From Elmis aenea (Eukaryota; Arthropoda; Insecta; Coleoptera; Elmidae), in the NCBI GenBank assembly GCA_947652605.1, contig OX393578.1:56365415-56429414 (forward strand): a stretch of DNA of 64,000 nt, given 5' to 3'. Below, one piece after another: positions 1 to 10,306 of this stretch. A program made the translations under genes and the position numbers. The notes beneath the pieces were generated by a model. That model was not told the DNA's origin. It searched no databases and saw only the letters and a list, made by a program, of their open reading frames with translations. Positions within the stretch are counted from its first letter, which is position 1. Each line of letters opens with the position of its first letter.

Positions 1-168
1 TTTGTCCGCATTCGTTGTGAGTGACGCACCGTCTGAAATCGGTTTCTGGATTTTGGGCGGATCGTTTTTGTCCGAATTTTACAGCATCTACGACATTAAA
101 AACTACCAAATTGGATTTGTGAGGGCGGCATAAATCTTGAAAATTAACGCGGCCATACATATACCTAA
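1..168. other. unannotated flank
   Basis: I recognise no gene, RNA or complete mobile element in this short left edge. It is moderately AT-rich and ends at the inverted-repeat element that follows. Confidence 0.5.
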
Positions 169-367
169 GGGTCTTTCAAGATAAGCTGAACTGTGACGCA
201 GAAACCAAAACTCGTCTAGCGTTAATTACTGCTCGACCTAAAAACATACGTCCATTTCAAAAACGGGGTTACAACCTATAATAATAAAACGTTTTTGAAA
301 GGTCTACATTTCAACCGCCATCCCTATTCTTTGCGCATTTCGCGGTTCAGTTTATCTTGAAAGACCT
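169..367. mobile_element. small inverted-repeat (MITE-like) element
   Basis: The left end reads GGGTCTTTCAAGATAA and goes on to GCTGAACTGTGACGC. The right end is its imperfect reverse complement (CGCGGTTCAGTTTATC, TTGAAAGACC). The terminal inverted repeats are about 30 bp and the whole is about 200 bp, with no coding capacity, as expected for a non-autonomous DNA element. Exact ends and target-site duplication are uncertain. Confidence 0.6.
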
Positions 368-583
368 CTAATAGCGAACCGTTTACTGCCACTGATTTTT
401 GATTTCATACGTGCTTTTTATTGCTTATAACTAGGATTGCGCTTTTTTATCCACCACATTAACCGGCGTATGCAGGGTGTCCACAATAAGCGGTTAATAA
501 TACTATTTGGTCACAAAAATTAATCTGTTACATTGCAGTATAATTTCTCGACTAACGCGATTCTCGATATAAATAGGTATATA
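368..583. other. intergenic, possible transposon end
   Basis: No gene is visible. A CAGGGTGTCC motif near 474 resembles the end of a TA-flanked DNA element. I could not pair it with a matching opposite end; the CACCCTGTATA near 1431 is a poor match beyond the first bases. Confidence 0.4.
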
Positions 584-1202
584 CAGGGTGTGTATAAATT
601 GGCGGAAGCGCTACACGTGACGATGTTCTTCGTAAAATTCCAAGTCGGAAATCTTGATACAATGTTGTACCATGCTTCCTATGGCCTCAGGAACCATTTA
701 AAGAAAAAAAAATTGGCAACATTGCATACATTGATTTGCGTTTGGACATTTTTTTATCAGCAATTTTTACTTAAGTATTTACAATTTTTGTTCGAACTGA
801 AAGCATTCAGTTCGTAAACATAGCTGCAAACTTTTGGGTATCGTAAAACACAAACTAGAAATAATTACGAGAAAAACAGAGATGACAGCTAATGACAATG
901 TTGCCATATGTATTATTTTCATTCAAATCAGTGATTTACATATTTTCAACACCAATTTTTGAAAGGAAGAACAATATCTAGGAAAAAATACTATTCGAAA
1001 ATTGTTTTTATTCCAAATTGCGGCTTTTTCATTTGCAAGTATTAAATAATAACGCTTATTAAAGGACTAAATGTCAAAACTTTGAGGACTTCTTGCAGAC
1101 ACAGCAAGCATGGTACAACATTTTTGTATTAAGATTTTCGACTAAGAATTTTACGAAGAACATCGCCACGTGTAGCGCTTCCGCCAATTTTTACACACCC
1201 TG
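584..1202. mobile_element. MITE with about 105 bp terminal inverted repeats
   Basis: The element starts CAGGGTGTGTATAAATTGG and ends with the reverse complement (CACACCCTG). Its arms match for roughly 105 bp, through the CTACACGTG, GTTCTTCGTAAAATT and TTGTACCATGC blocks on both sides. A TA dinucleotide flanks each end (582-583 and 1203-1204), the usual target duplication of Tc1/mariner-type elements. The 619 bp body has no transposase. Short open frames in the two arms are mirror images of the same repeat and are not genes. Confidence 0.85.
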
Positions 1203-1575
1203 TATAAATCGATACCATACTTTTATCACAGATTTAAGAAAATTAGAAAAAACACTATGCGAATTACTACTATAATAATTTTTTAAATCTTGAAAATAAA
1301 TTTTTTATCAGTAAACTTTTGATTATTGCAAAATTTTTATTATCACACTATGTTGCATTAAATAATCATAAAAATGAGTTTCTTTAAAAAATGGTTTCAA
1401 ATTTTGCAACACTGGACACTTGTTTTAAGCACCCTGTATATGTTGTGCCCTAATATTTATAAACCATGTAACTGACAAATAAAAAATAACTGAAAATAAA
1501 ATGTTTTTGTCTATAAACTGCTACACAATATCCCTCCCCTTTTTTTAAAGCCCAAGACATTTGTTAATGTAAAAT
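1203..1575. other. intergenic AT-rich
   Basis: AT-rich DNA with no recognisable gene. A CACCCTGTATA motif near 1431 may be an orphan transposon end. Confidence 0.4.
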
Positions 1576-2103
1576 CTGTTTTATACTATACTATTTTATA
1601 CGATTTTCTAGTACGGTGTAAATCAGAAATTAAAAATCTTGAACGAAAAATTCGTACGAAATTACTACCTGCCCTAAATGCGTCCAATTTTAGCATGGGC
1701 GCATGCGTATTCTACTGTAACTAAATCTGACCGCATGTCATTTGTGGGTTAGATTAACTGAAACAATCAAACGATGATAAATACTACTTATTACCGTTAT
1801 AATCCCTCACAATTTATTTTGTAGGAATAAATATGTAGAATGGAACAAGCGTTAAATATACGTTAAATTTGAAAATGATTCGCTTTCTGTTCTGTGATCA
1901 AATTAAACATTTGACATGGTTACTCAAGGTGCCAACAAAATATGATAAAAGTTGCTAAAAAGTAACCAAAATATATTGGAGTTTTCGTACCAAAAAATAG
2001 TACAATGTAAATGATTCATATTTTCCATGCTTAATTCTTGAACGAAATTTTTGTATTAAAAATCGTATACGATTTTCTTGAAAAATAGTATAGCATAAAA
2101 CAG
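1576..2103. mobile_element. MITE family X, copy 1
   Basis: This roughly 530 bp non-autonomous element starts CTGTTTTATACTATACTATT and ends with the inverse (AATAGTATAGCATAAAACAG). A second, full-length, same-orientation copy lies at 4419-4966. Shared internal landmarks include GCATGGGCGCATGCGTATTC and GGAATAAATATGTAGAATGG. No reading frame of useful length is present. The left inverted repeat is slightly shortened compared with copy 2. Confidence 0.8.
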
Positions 2104-4418
2104 ACTTTAGATTCAAAATACGCTTATTTAAAGAGCCATTTTTTTGGAAAATCTGCCATGAGTTTTTACAGCCCGATTAAAAGCAGTATTCCATTACTTA
2201 TTTGTAGACAATTTTATGTAACATTATAGCGATGTAAAATTGCCGTAATTTAAAATTTTTTACTACGATTTTTCTTCTCTGGTATTTTATTGTTGTATTG
2301 GTAACTAACAATCGTAATTAACCTCTTTTAATATCTGTATTTAATATGTAGGTAATTAAACCATAAACAATGAATTAAAAATTAAAACTTTCATTGTAGA
2401 TAACAAAACGTTAAAACCAACTATAACATAAAAAATTAAAAACTGAGTATTAATTAATGTATAAAATCTTTTTCTTGTTAATCTTCATTCGTATTTAAAA
2501 TCACAATCCGTATTATATTTACTTATTGACATTAACTCTTCCAAGGCAAAGGCATTTGATTCTTGAGAAGTGCAAGGTTCTTCTCCTCATTTTGAAATTA
2601 AGTTTTGGGTTCACTTAGTTTTAAATTAAAATAAACAAATAATAGCTTTGCGGCTCTTCTATTTGTTAGTTTATTTTTTTATTATGAATATTGCCAAAAG
2701 CAGAAAAAAATCTTTCTGTGTCGCCCGACAATTCAATATTTCTGTAACTGTAGACAGTTAAATTCACCAAAATAAATAATCGCTTTTGGGACACACTTCA
2801 CAACGGCATCAAAAATATATCTCATCTTTATTGTTTATAAGAAACATTCCTCTCATATTGTTTTACCATACAAAATTTGAACATTTGTCAGATTTTTTCT
2901 AAGCAGACAAGAAAATAGATTTTCCAAAGGACTTTTAAGAAATATTAACATTTTGTGAATTGTCTATAGGTATACGATAACTAAAAATTATAGTAGGTAT
3001 TTGAAAATCTGGACACACAATAGTCCCAAAAATACATCTTGGAGACATCGGGACATTGAACCAAAAATAGGAACAAATAAATTATTTGTCTTCTCCATTT
3101 TTTTTTTAATTTGACAAAGAATATAGAAGTAAAACACTACGTGTGACACATCAATGAATTCAGAAAATAGATGCTATTTGATCATGTAAATAGCAAAAAT
3201 CGCGCCCTTAAGAAAAAATAAAGTTGGTTGTCATAAAACAAAAAAGGAATCTACTTAGGAAAAAATTGTTATCACCATCTGATTCGGCGTAAAAATTTGC
3301 TGGGGCAATGCTTTTACATATTTGAAATATTTTATAATCCAAAGGACTTATAGGCAATTTTCAAAAATCGTATTTTTCGATTTTTCCTCATTTTTTCGGA
3401 TACTCATTAAAATATGTTAAATTTTTTTCCGGATTACTAACAAGCACCGAAATTAGTAGCTTTGCCAAATTTAAACCTATACTCTAGCTCTAGCTATTAT
3501 AATAAGCGAGATCCCATGCTTCAACTCGAATTTTAATCACCCTGTATAAATAAAAGTATCTGGTTATTTAATGTATACACGCTTCACACAAACAGCGAAT
3601 TCAATTAAACATGCATTTTTGCGTTACTTTAAGTCCAGCTGGACAATCTGAACTACAATGAGGTCATACGTGTTTACTTGCATGACTGGTGCAAGGCCTA
3701 CGTGTTTCGCGTCTCGTGAGTTCTCCATCGAATGCACCAGAAGGTATCCGGTCAATACACTGCTTCACCTCCAACCGACATTATAATCCAGCAGCTTCTA
3801 TACAACGTTAAATCGATAAAAATTTAAACAAACACGAACGAGATTTGATACTGAACATATTTTTGACTGTAGCTAATTAAACTTTCAATTTTTTTCACGT
3901 TGCAATTGTTATAAAATGGTCTTTTAAAATGTTTACAATTTTAAACTGTAAATGAATGGAGCTGTTAGCAATGCAGAACGTGTAGGTCCTTTTTATCTGC
4001 ATGGCACCCCATGTTCCCATACCCTTGTCCCCCGTTTAGAATTTGCAGCTGTATGTTAAAATGTTTTTAGGTCTCGCCATTGTTGAACTAAAGCAGCATG
4101 GCAAAAATTGCAGAGTTATACATTTTTTAAGTGCACATACAAAATGTTAGAGGTAGAATCTTGTATGCACTTCAATTTTAAACAATGATTCAAGGTGAAC
4201 AATGAAAAAATAAGTCTGTGAACATTAGAAGTCTGCAATCTACAAAGCTTGTGTTGGATTCTGCAGCAATTGAAATCAAATTTTTGAAGATGGCCTTGCT
4301 GCGGAGACGAAACGTGCAATTTACAAAGAACTGAAGAGGCAAATGCTTGAATATTTGAGCGATCGGTTCATATTTAGCAAACAGGTTTAACTAAAATTCA
4401 CTTAGCTAATTGACTATA
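2104..4418. other. intergenic, no recognised gene
   Basis: More than 2 kb of AT-rich DNA without a convincing gene. The stretch 3630-3800 is less AT-rich and could be decayed coding sequence of a mobile element, but I recognise no domain. A CACCCTGTATAAATA motif near 3538 looks like the right end of another CAGGG-ended element; its left end was not found. A 67-codon minus-strand open frame at 4116-4319 shows no recognisable features. Confidence 0.4.
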
Positions 4419-4966
4419 CTGTTTTATACCATACTATTTTTTCGTTTAAGAAAATTGTATACGATTTTCTAGTACGGTGTGAATCAGAAATTAAAAATCT
4501 TGAACGAAAAATTCGTACGAAATTACTACATGCCCTAAATGCGTCCAATTTTAGCATGGGCGCATGCGTATTCTACTGTAATTGTATCTGACCGCATGTC
4601 ATTTGTGGGATAGGTTAACTAAAACAATCAAACGACGTTAAATACTACTTATTACCGTTATCCCTCACAATTTATTTTGTAGGAATAAATATGTAGAATG
4701 GAACAAGCATTAAATATACATTAAATTTGAAAATTATTCGTTTTCTGTTCTGTGATCAAATTGAACATTTGACATGGTTACTCAAGGTGCCAACAAAATA
4801 TGATAAAGGTTACTAATTAGTAACCAAAATATATTGGAGTTTTCGTACCAAAAAATAGTACAATGTAAATGGTTCATATTTTCCATGCTAAATTCTTGAA
4901 CGAAATTTTTGTATTAAAAATCGTATACGATTTTCTTAAACGAAAAAATAGTATGGTATAAAACAG
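4419..4966. mobile_element. MITE family X, copy 2
   Basis: Second copy of the element at 1576-2103, in direct orientation and highly similar throughout. It keeps a longer terminal inverted repeat of about 45 bp (CTGTTTTATACCATACTATT, then CGTTTAAGAAAAT and TATACGAT), mirrored at the right end. The two copies differ by scattered substitutions and small indels, so they are separate insertions of one family rather than a recent duplication. Confidence 0.85.
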
Positions 4967-5186
4967 ACTTAAGAAATCTAGAGAAATTCTGTATCTGCTT
5001 CAAGCATCAGTAGGTACCTATAGTCTTATTCATTGAATATCAAATAACTAATAAAGCTACCAACGAATAGACGAGAATTTCGAAACTAGTCCAGCATTTC
5101 TACAAAAAAAACTTGATTAAAAAGTTATTTTTACAAACTTATTTTTGTATATTAAATACACAAATCACTAATAAAAAAAACAAGTG

Positions 5187-5627
5187 CAGTAAATAATCGA
5201 TAAAAGCAACAATCTGAGAAAAGCAACCGTTGAAAAAGCACTTTTTTTTCGATTTAGTTACCTCGACAAATGCAACTTTAATTTTGTTTCTACCTTTACA
5301 AAAATATTATGATTCCATTTGGAATAAATAGCCACTTACTTGTATAGATCAGTGGTTTCTACATGTATACTTGACCTAACTGTGACAATTACAGTGAAAT
5401 AGATTAGAATAATTCTAATGAATTCAGAATTGGTTCAAAATTTTGGAAAACAAGGGATCGTTTCTGGGTATCTTGTGATTCGGGACTGACAAAATTGTGT
5501 AAAAGGAGAAATATTTTGATATCTTTAATTATTTTAAAAAATAATTTGACAAAAGCAACATTAAAAAAAAAACAACTTTTACAACCAAAATCGATTCAGA
5601 AAAGTTGCTTTTATCAAGTATTTACTG
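5187..5627. mobile_element. MITE-like element with 24 bp inverted termini
   Basis: The left end CAGTAAATAATCGATAAAAG plus CAAC is mirrored by GTTGCTTTTATCAAGTATTT plus ACTG at the right end. The enclosed 440 bp is AT-rich and non-coding. CAGTA-type ends fit a Tc1/mariner-like non-autonomous element, but no clean TA duplication is visible. Confidence 0.65.
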
Positions 5628-6511
5628 TAGGTATGTAATTTAGTTTTTGAAAATTCAGACAGTGTTGTGAAATTGCCTTTCAATTTTCATGTTTATTGGA
5701 CGAATGATCATTTAGCACCTGATTTTTTAATTTATTGTACTATTTTTGACTGCACAATTATTTATTATATGTTTAATATGTGCTCCACTTTCAACAATAA
5801 TTCGCATCCGATGCAATAAGTTTCTATTCTTTGTGAAATCGTAAGGTACCAATGAACTTTATGTTGACCTACAAAGTATTATTTACATTGCATTCATAGT
5901 GTACTTTAATGCGTTTTTCTCTTTATAAGATAAACTTATCGACAGTTCTTAATATATTAATTTGTAAACCTACGCAAGACGTTTTGCTATTCCACTTTTC
6001 CAAACGATAACAACAAGACAGATTAGACTGTCAAGTGGCCTAAAAATTTGGGCAAAATATGATTATAAAATCTATTCTAAATTAGTCTGTTCAACATCAA
6101 CACAAATCTGTGCCAATTACTACTTGTTTCCAAGCTGTTTATATTTACGAAACTCACAGTCGGGCTAAAAATAACTCTAGCAACTGCATAAGCTGCAGTT
6201 TGCATTGTGTAAAATTAACATTACGATTTAAACATATCTGAAATGCTATTAGAACCTGTTATAAGCAGTGGGTCGTTAAGTTAATTTGAGGTTCAGTTAA
6301 TTGTGGGAAATTTTAAGTGTACAGGCATACTTTCTGTGCACAAATAAACAAATATTTCGTATTGGATTGTAGAAACGAAACATTAAAAATAAAATTAATG
6401 AAAGTATTTTATAAATGTGTTTGCTAAGTAGCCTAATAATACGATAAAAATGTTAAGTAGTGCTCCTTCATTTCTATTTACATAAAAATGCTTATACTTC
6501 GTAATAAATTA
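5628..6511. other. intergenic AT-rich
   Basis: No gene, RNA or repeat recognised in this stretch. Confidence 0.4.
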
Positions 6512-8314
6512 CAGGGTTGCGCAAAAGAATGGAAACAGACAAATATCTAGAATACTATTGCAGACATAACAATGGAATTTTGTATCTGAGCGTTTGGTAT
6601 TTTTCGGATTCGATGCAAATATTAAGGTTGCAATACGACTTCCGGTTCAGCCGGAAACGGACTCAAACTTTGAAATTTTAAATGGAATCCCTATATATTT
6701 TTACATTTTTGGATTCCTCTTAAAATTTACTTTACAAAATGTTGAAGGTTATATGGGCCTAAGTCAACCGTTTTCGAAAAATTTGCATTTTTATGAAAAT
6801 TTTCAAAGATACAGCACTTTCAATTTTTTTAAACATTTAAGTTATTTAAAAAGGCAGTAAAATATCGTTTAAAAATTAGATTGACAATAGATTAATTAAC
6901 ACTGCGCTAGCTACATTTTTACAATATTATACTTGTGAAACTTTAAACATCGATAACTCATTTTTCTTAAATACAACACCCTATATGTTTTTACATAGTT
7001 CTGTAGAAAATTTGATTGTCTTTCAGAAACATCAACCAAGTTTCATACCTATAACTAATATTTTTCTGTTTATCGCGATTTTATTGTAAATTATTCGGGC
7101 AACGTAATATTTTCGAGTAGGTTATGAAGGTAGACAGCGGTATTTTTGAGACAATTGAAAGATAAAAACAAGGAAGTTATAATATTATCTTTTCCCTACT
7201 TATTTTCGACATTTCTTATAATGTAGATGTAATTTTACCATTTGTACGTTTAAATCGAGGTTTCTTAAAATCAAGCAATTATTCATTGGACCAGTGTGAT
7301 AGGATAATTACTAAATCCTATAAACTAATTTTTTGTGCTTCTACAGTATAATTTTGGGTTGAACCGGAAACGGTTTCAAACTAACCGTGTTTTTAAATTT
7401 AAAGATAAAATTGGTCCGTGAATTTTGCTTAATCAGCGTTTTTTTTGCGTACTCAATACATTATCAATCGGTTTTTAAGACTTTGCAAACGATCAAAATC
7501 AATTATATGAAAAATATTGTGGCCCTGATAAGAAACCTCGATATAAACGTAAGATTGGTAAAATTACATCTACATTATGAAAAATTTCGAAAATTTGAAA
7601 GGAAAAAATAATATTACAACTTTCTTGTTATTATCCTTTAATTGTTTTAAAATTATCGCTGGACACCTTCATAGCCTACTCGAAAATATTACGTTGCCCG
7701 AATAATTTACAATAAAATCGCGATATCTCGAAAAATATCAGTTTTAGGCATAAAACATGGTTAATGTTTTTGAAAGACAATCAAATTTTCTACAGGACTA
7801 TGTAAAAACATATGGAGTGTTGTATTTAAGAAAATTGAGTTATCAATGTTTAAAGTTTCACGAGTTTGACCAAGCGTAAAAAACACGCTGTATAATATTG
7901 TTAAAATGTAGCTAGCGCAAATTGTTAATTTATCTATTGTTAATCTAATTTTCGAACAAAATTCTACTGCCTTTTAAATAACTCAAACGTAAAAAAAAAT
8001 TGAAAGTGCTGTATGGCTCAGAATTTTCATAAAAATGTAAATTTTAGGAAAACGGTTAACTTTAGACCCATATAACCTTTTACATTTTTTAAAGTAAACT
8101 TTAAGGGAAATCCAAAAATCCAAAAATATACAGGGCGTTACGTTTAAAATTTCAAAGTTCAATTCCGTTTCCGGTTGAACCGGAAGTCGTATTGCTACCT
8201 TAATATTTTCATAGAATTCGAAAAATACCATAACGCTCTGATACAAAATTTCATTGCTACATCTGCAATGGTATTCTAGATATTTGTCTGTTTCCATACT
8301 TTTGCCCCACCCTA
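6512..8314. mobile_element. 1.8 kb foldback (long inverted-repeat) element
   Basis: The sequence from 6512 (CAGGGTTGCGCAAAAG) forward to about 7269 is an imperfect reverse complement of about 7528-8314 (CTTTTGCCCCACCCTA). The arms are about 760-790 bp, around a loop of about 260 bp. TA flanks each end (6510-6511 and 8315-8316). Open frames at 6594-6860 (+) and 7983-8297 (-) encode related peptides only because they lie in mirrored arms; neither resembles a transposase. Transcription through the element would give a very long hairpin RNA. The arms have diverged by many substitutions, so it is not young. Confidence 0.85.
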
Positions 8315-9264
8315 TATATGTTTTTTTTAAATCGCCCTACAAATATTTATACCTTTCCATTGCGTCAATAATTAACAATACGAATATAACTGTTATATTT
8401 ATCTTCCGATAAAGAGAACACGAAAAAAACATTTTAAAAAGCATTGTTATCGTACCGAGTAGCCGATAACAGTTAATTGATATATGAATGCAGCCTTGTT
8501 GGAACAGAAAAACAAGTTTGTTTGCTAAATATAAGCTAGTGGAGGTCATATTACATATCTGTTATTTAAAAAAATTATTATTATGGCTACTCATTTAAAC
8601 TGCACGTCATGAATATGCAAAAAAAGTGTTGGTACAGAGCAGCTCGCTAAAGAGGACTCCGGAATGGCCAAAATTAACTTTAAATTAAAAAAATAATCAA
8701 AACTATAGGCAAATTACGTCATACTTTCATTTCCTGTGATTGCTTGATTTTAGTTCTGAACTATTTTAAAATAATTTAAGCTGGTAAAACAATTATTTCA
8801 CATTAAAAAGAAATATTGGCTGACTGATAATTAAAAAACAATTTTCAAACATATGGTGATGATAAAAACACGAATAAGTTGTTGATTATTAAAACATTGA
8901 TGCAGCAAATTGCCATTCAAAGCAAATTTTATTGAATTTTACATAACTAGAGTTGTTTTTCGATCCCTAAATTATGGTGTGCCTCTTTGTGGTTGAAGAA
9001 TACGTCACCATATTGTGAAACATTACGACAAAAGTACGACCCACACAGCAATAATAACAGTAGGTATTTTGTTTAAATGGCCGAATGATTCAAATAAGTT
9101 GATTCATTTTAAATTCGCAAGATTGTGAAATATCTCCAAACTTGGTTTGATGATTATAATTTACATATTTCAAGAGTGTGTCGGTATTAAATAAACTAAA
9201 CATACTCATTAATGAGTAATAATTGAATTATTTTATTTGTTTAATGAATCATCCCTTGAAGGTG
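8315..9264. other. intergenic DNA upstream of the heat-shock promoter
   Basis: AT-rich DNA with no recognised gene. The minus-strand frame at 8337-8549 (70 codons) has no recognisable domain. It lies between the last mobile element and the heat-shock element cluster. Confidence 0.4.
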
Positions 9265-9269
9265 AGTTC

Positions 9270-9282
9270 TTCTAGAAGGTTA
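9270..9282. promoter_or_regulatory. heat-shock element, distal (imperfect)
   Basis: TTC-TA-GAA-GG-TTA gives two perfect HSF pentamers and a third with one mismatch, in correct 5 bp phase. It is the most upstream of the cluster, about 300 bp before the predicted start. A nearby TTCGAA (9285-9290) is not in phase. Confidence 0.6.
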
Positions 9283-9319
9283 TTTTCGAAGTCCTATGAC
9301 GTTTAGGGTGGTTTTGCCT

Positions 9320-9334
9320 GGAAATTTCCAGAAA
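9320..9334. promoter_or_regulatory. heat-shock element, perfect three-pentamer site
   Basis: GAA-AT-TTC-CA-GAA (9321-9333) is an exact match to the trimeric HSF consensus nGAAnnTTCnnGAAn. A perfect three-unit site is the minimal high-affinity target of trimeric HSF and is uncommon by chance in AT-rich DNA. It lies about 245 bp upstream of the predicted transcription start. Confidence 0.85.
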
Positions 9335-9353
9335 CTACGCAGTTGGTGGTCAT

Positions 9354-9368
9354 AGAATTTTTTCGAAA
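9354..9368. promoter_or_regulatory. heat-shock element, one mismatch
   Basis: GAA-TT-TTT-TC-GAA (9355-9367) has three correctly phased pentamers with a single mismatch in the middle one. It follows the perfect site by about 34 bp, consistent with cooperative HSF binding. Confidence 0.7.
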
Positions 9369-9439
9369 CGTCGGCGTATGTTGTTTTTTGCGCTCGCTGG
9401 CGTTTGCGTGTTGTATAACTTGGTCGAGGTGACGTGTTG

Positions 9440-9455
9440 GAAGTTTTCTACGGAA
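9440..9455. promoter_or_regulatory. possible gapped heat-shock element
   Basis: GAA (9440-9442), TTC (9446-9448) and GAA (9453-9455) lie close together, but the spacings are irregular rather than 5 bp. It could act as a gapped site; weaker than the others. Confidence 0.35.
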
Positions 9456-9513
9456 ATAGAACGTCCGTTGGCCGACTAAAGTCGGAGAAGGGGCTGGTGA
9501 CGCGACGGCGTCG

Positions 9514-9532
9514 GTTCTAGAATTTCCTAGAG
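9514..9532. promoter_or_regulatory. heat-shock element, proximal
   Basis: TTC-TA-GAA-TT-TCC-TA-GAG (9515-9532) has two perfect and two single-mismatch pentamers in phase. It ends 11 bp before the TATA box, the normal place for the proximal HSE of inducible heat-shock genes, and so fixes the direction of transcription as plus. Confidence 0.8.
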
Positions 9533-9543
9533 GGGGACCAAGT

Positions 9544-9551
9544 TATAAAAG
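9544..9551 (+). promoter_or_regulatory. TATA box of the heat-shock promoter
   Basis: TATAAAAG is a consensus TATA box at the end of a GC-richer segment. The start is expected 30-32 bp downstream, near the A of GCATTTG at 9576; a TTAGTG at 9581 is an alternative initiator. The HSE cluster immediately upstream makes this the core promoter of a stress-inducible transcript reading right. Confidence 0.8.
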
Positions 9552-9634
9552 CCCGAAGCTCCTGGGCACGGCCGCATTTGTTAGTGAGTGGGGCTTGTAC
9601 GTACAAGGTGTGTTGTGACAAAGAAGAAAGAATA

Positions 9635-9694
9635 ATGAAGAACGCCACGGGCTTGAAGCTACCAGCAACGCGGGGACGCCTGAATCGACGATAG
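9635..9694 (+). CDS. 19-codon small ORF at first AUG (ORF-omega-like)
   Basis: This is the first AUG after the predicted start, about 60 nt into the leader, with A at -3. It encodes a basic 19-residue peptide (MKNATGLKLPATRGRLNRR) ending in TAG. Five arginine/lysine residues lie in the second half. No domain is recognisable. In Drosophila hsr-omega a 23-27 codon ORF in exon 1 is translated, and the act of translation rather than the product is thought to matter, coupling RNA turnover to ribosome activity. A similar role here is inference. If the donor-like GTGAGT at 9584 or GTGTGT at 9609 were used, the ORF would be intronic, which would argue against this call. Confidence 0.45.
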   Translation: MKNATGLKLPATRGRLNRR

Positions 9695-10012
9695 GATTTG
9701 TATTCGTAAACGTATTTAGTATATTTTTTTGATAGTTTTTCACGAATCACAACAATAGCTAAATGAATTCAAACGTTTTAATAGATTTATCGAGAATGAA
9801 ACGTAGATAACTCTATTTCAAAATGTTGCACAATTTTAAAATCGAGCGAATGGAGATAAAGCTAATTTGCGAAGTTGCGCAATGTTTTAAATACAATTAG
9901 CGAGTATCTCGTCGCTTCCCCCCTAAATTTTGGTGTCAAATTTTTCATTAATTTCCAGAGTATTTCAACAATTGCTGTTTAATGTCGGTTCGACTGTCTT
10001 CTGTTCGTTACC

Positions 10013-10054
10013 CAATATGGCCGATCTACTAGGGCGCGGCCGGTCGCCATGTTG
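10013..10054. promoter_or_regulatory. inverted pair of GCCATnTTG (YY1/Pho-type) motifs
   Basis: CAATATGGC (10013-10021) and GCCATGTTG (10046-10054) are opposite-strand versions of the same motif, with a GC-rich 24 bp spacer. GCCAT is the core recognised by YY1 and its fly homologue Pho. They lie inside predicted exon 1, about 0.45 kb downstream of the start, so they could be downstream regulatory sites. Two matches to a short motif can occur by chance. Confidence 0.35.
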
Positions 10055-10253
10055 GCGTCACTGCTAGGCACGTAGCCGTGATAATTATCGATTGCATCCA
10101 TTGAGGCTCATAGGAACGATTAGACACATTAAGTCAACAACGATTGTTACAGTATGAGGTTTGATTTGCTATTCGAAATAACAGCATTTTTTTAGAACAA
10201 CGTTATATAGACGGTGCGTCCATTGTTTCCGTACGAATCACGAGATTTTCAAA

Positions 10254-10295
10254 ATGTCCGACGTAATCGAAGTTGTATTGAGATGGAACGATTAA
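10254..10295 (+). CDS. 13-codon small ORF with strong start context
   Basis: The start codon sits in CAAAATG, the favoured insect initiation context, and encodes MSDVIEVVLRWND before TAA. It lies at the end of predicted exon 1, just before the GTGAGT donor. It resembles the short N-terminal stretch of BTB-domain proteins (LRWN), but no BTB domain follows and the stop closes the frame. I treat it as an upstream-type small ORF of doubtful significance. Confidence 0.2.
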   Translation: MSDVIEVVLRWND

Positions 10296-10306
10296 CCTTT
10301 AGTTAA

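Noticed and set aside
475..1438. A larger CAGGG-ended element enclosing the MITE at 584-1202
   Set aside because: The outer motifs agree for only about eight bases and the inner sequence does not match in reverse complement.
6594..8297. Related frames on both strands sharing IKVAIRLPVQPET
   Set aside because: They lie in the mirrored arms of the foldback element, so the peptide similarity follows from the inverted repeat; nothing resembles a transposase.
9517..9750. Two overlapping minus-strand frames of 66 and 77 codons across the TATA box
   Set aside because: They are antisense to the HSE/TATA promoter in a GC-richer island where stops are rarer; no domain and no minus-strand start signals.
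10254..10295. N-terminus of a BTB-domain protein (LRWND)
   Set aside because: The frame closes at TAA after 13 codons, no donor lies before the stop, and no BTB sequence follows.
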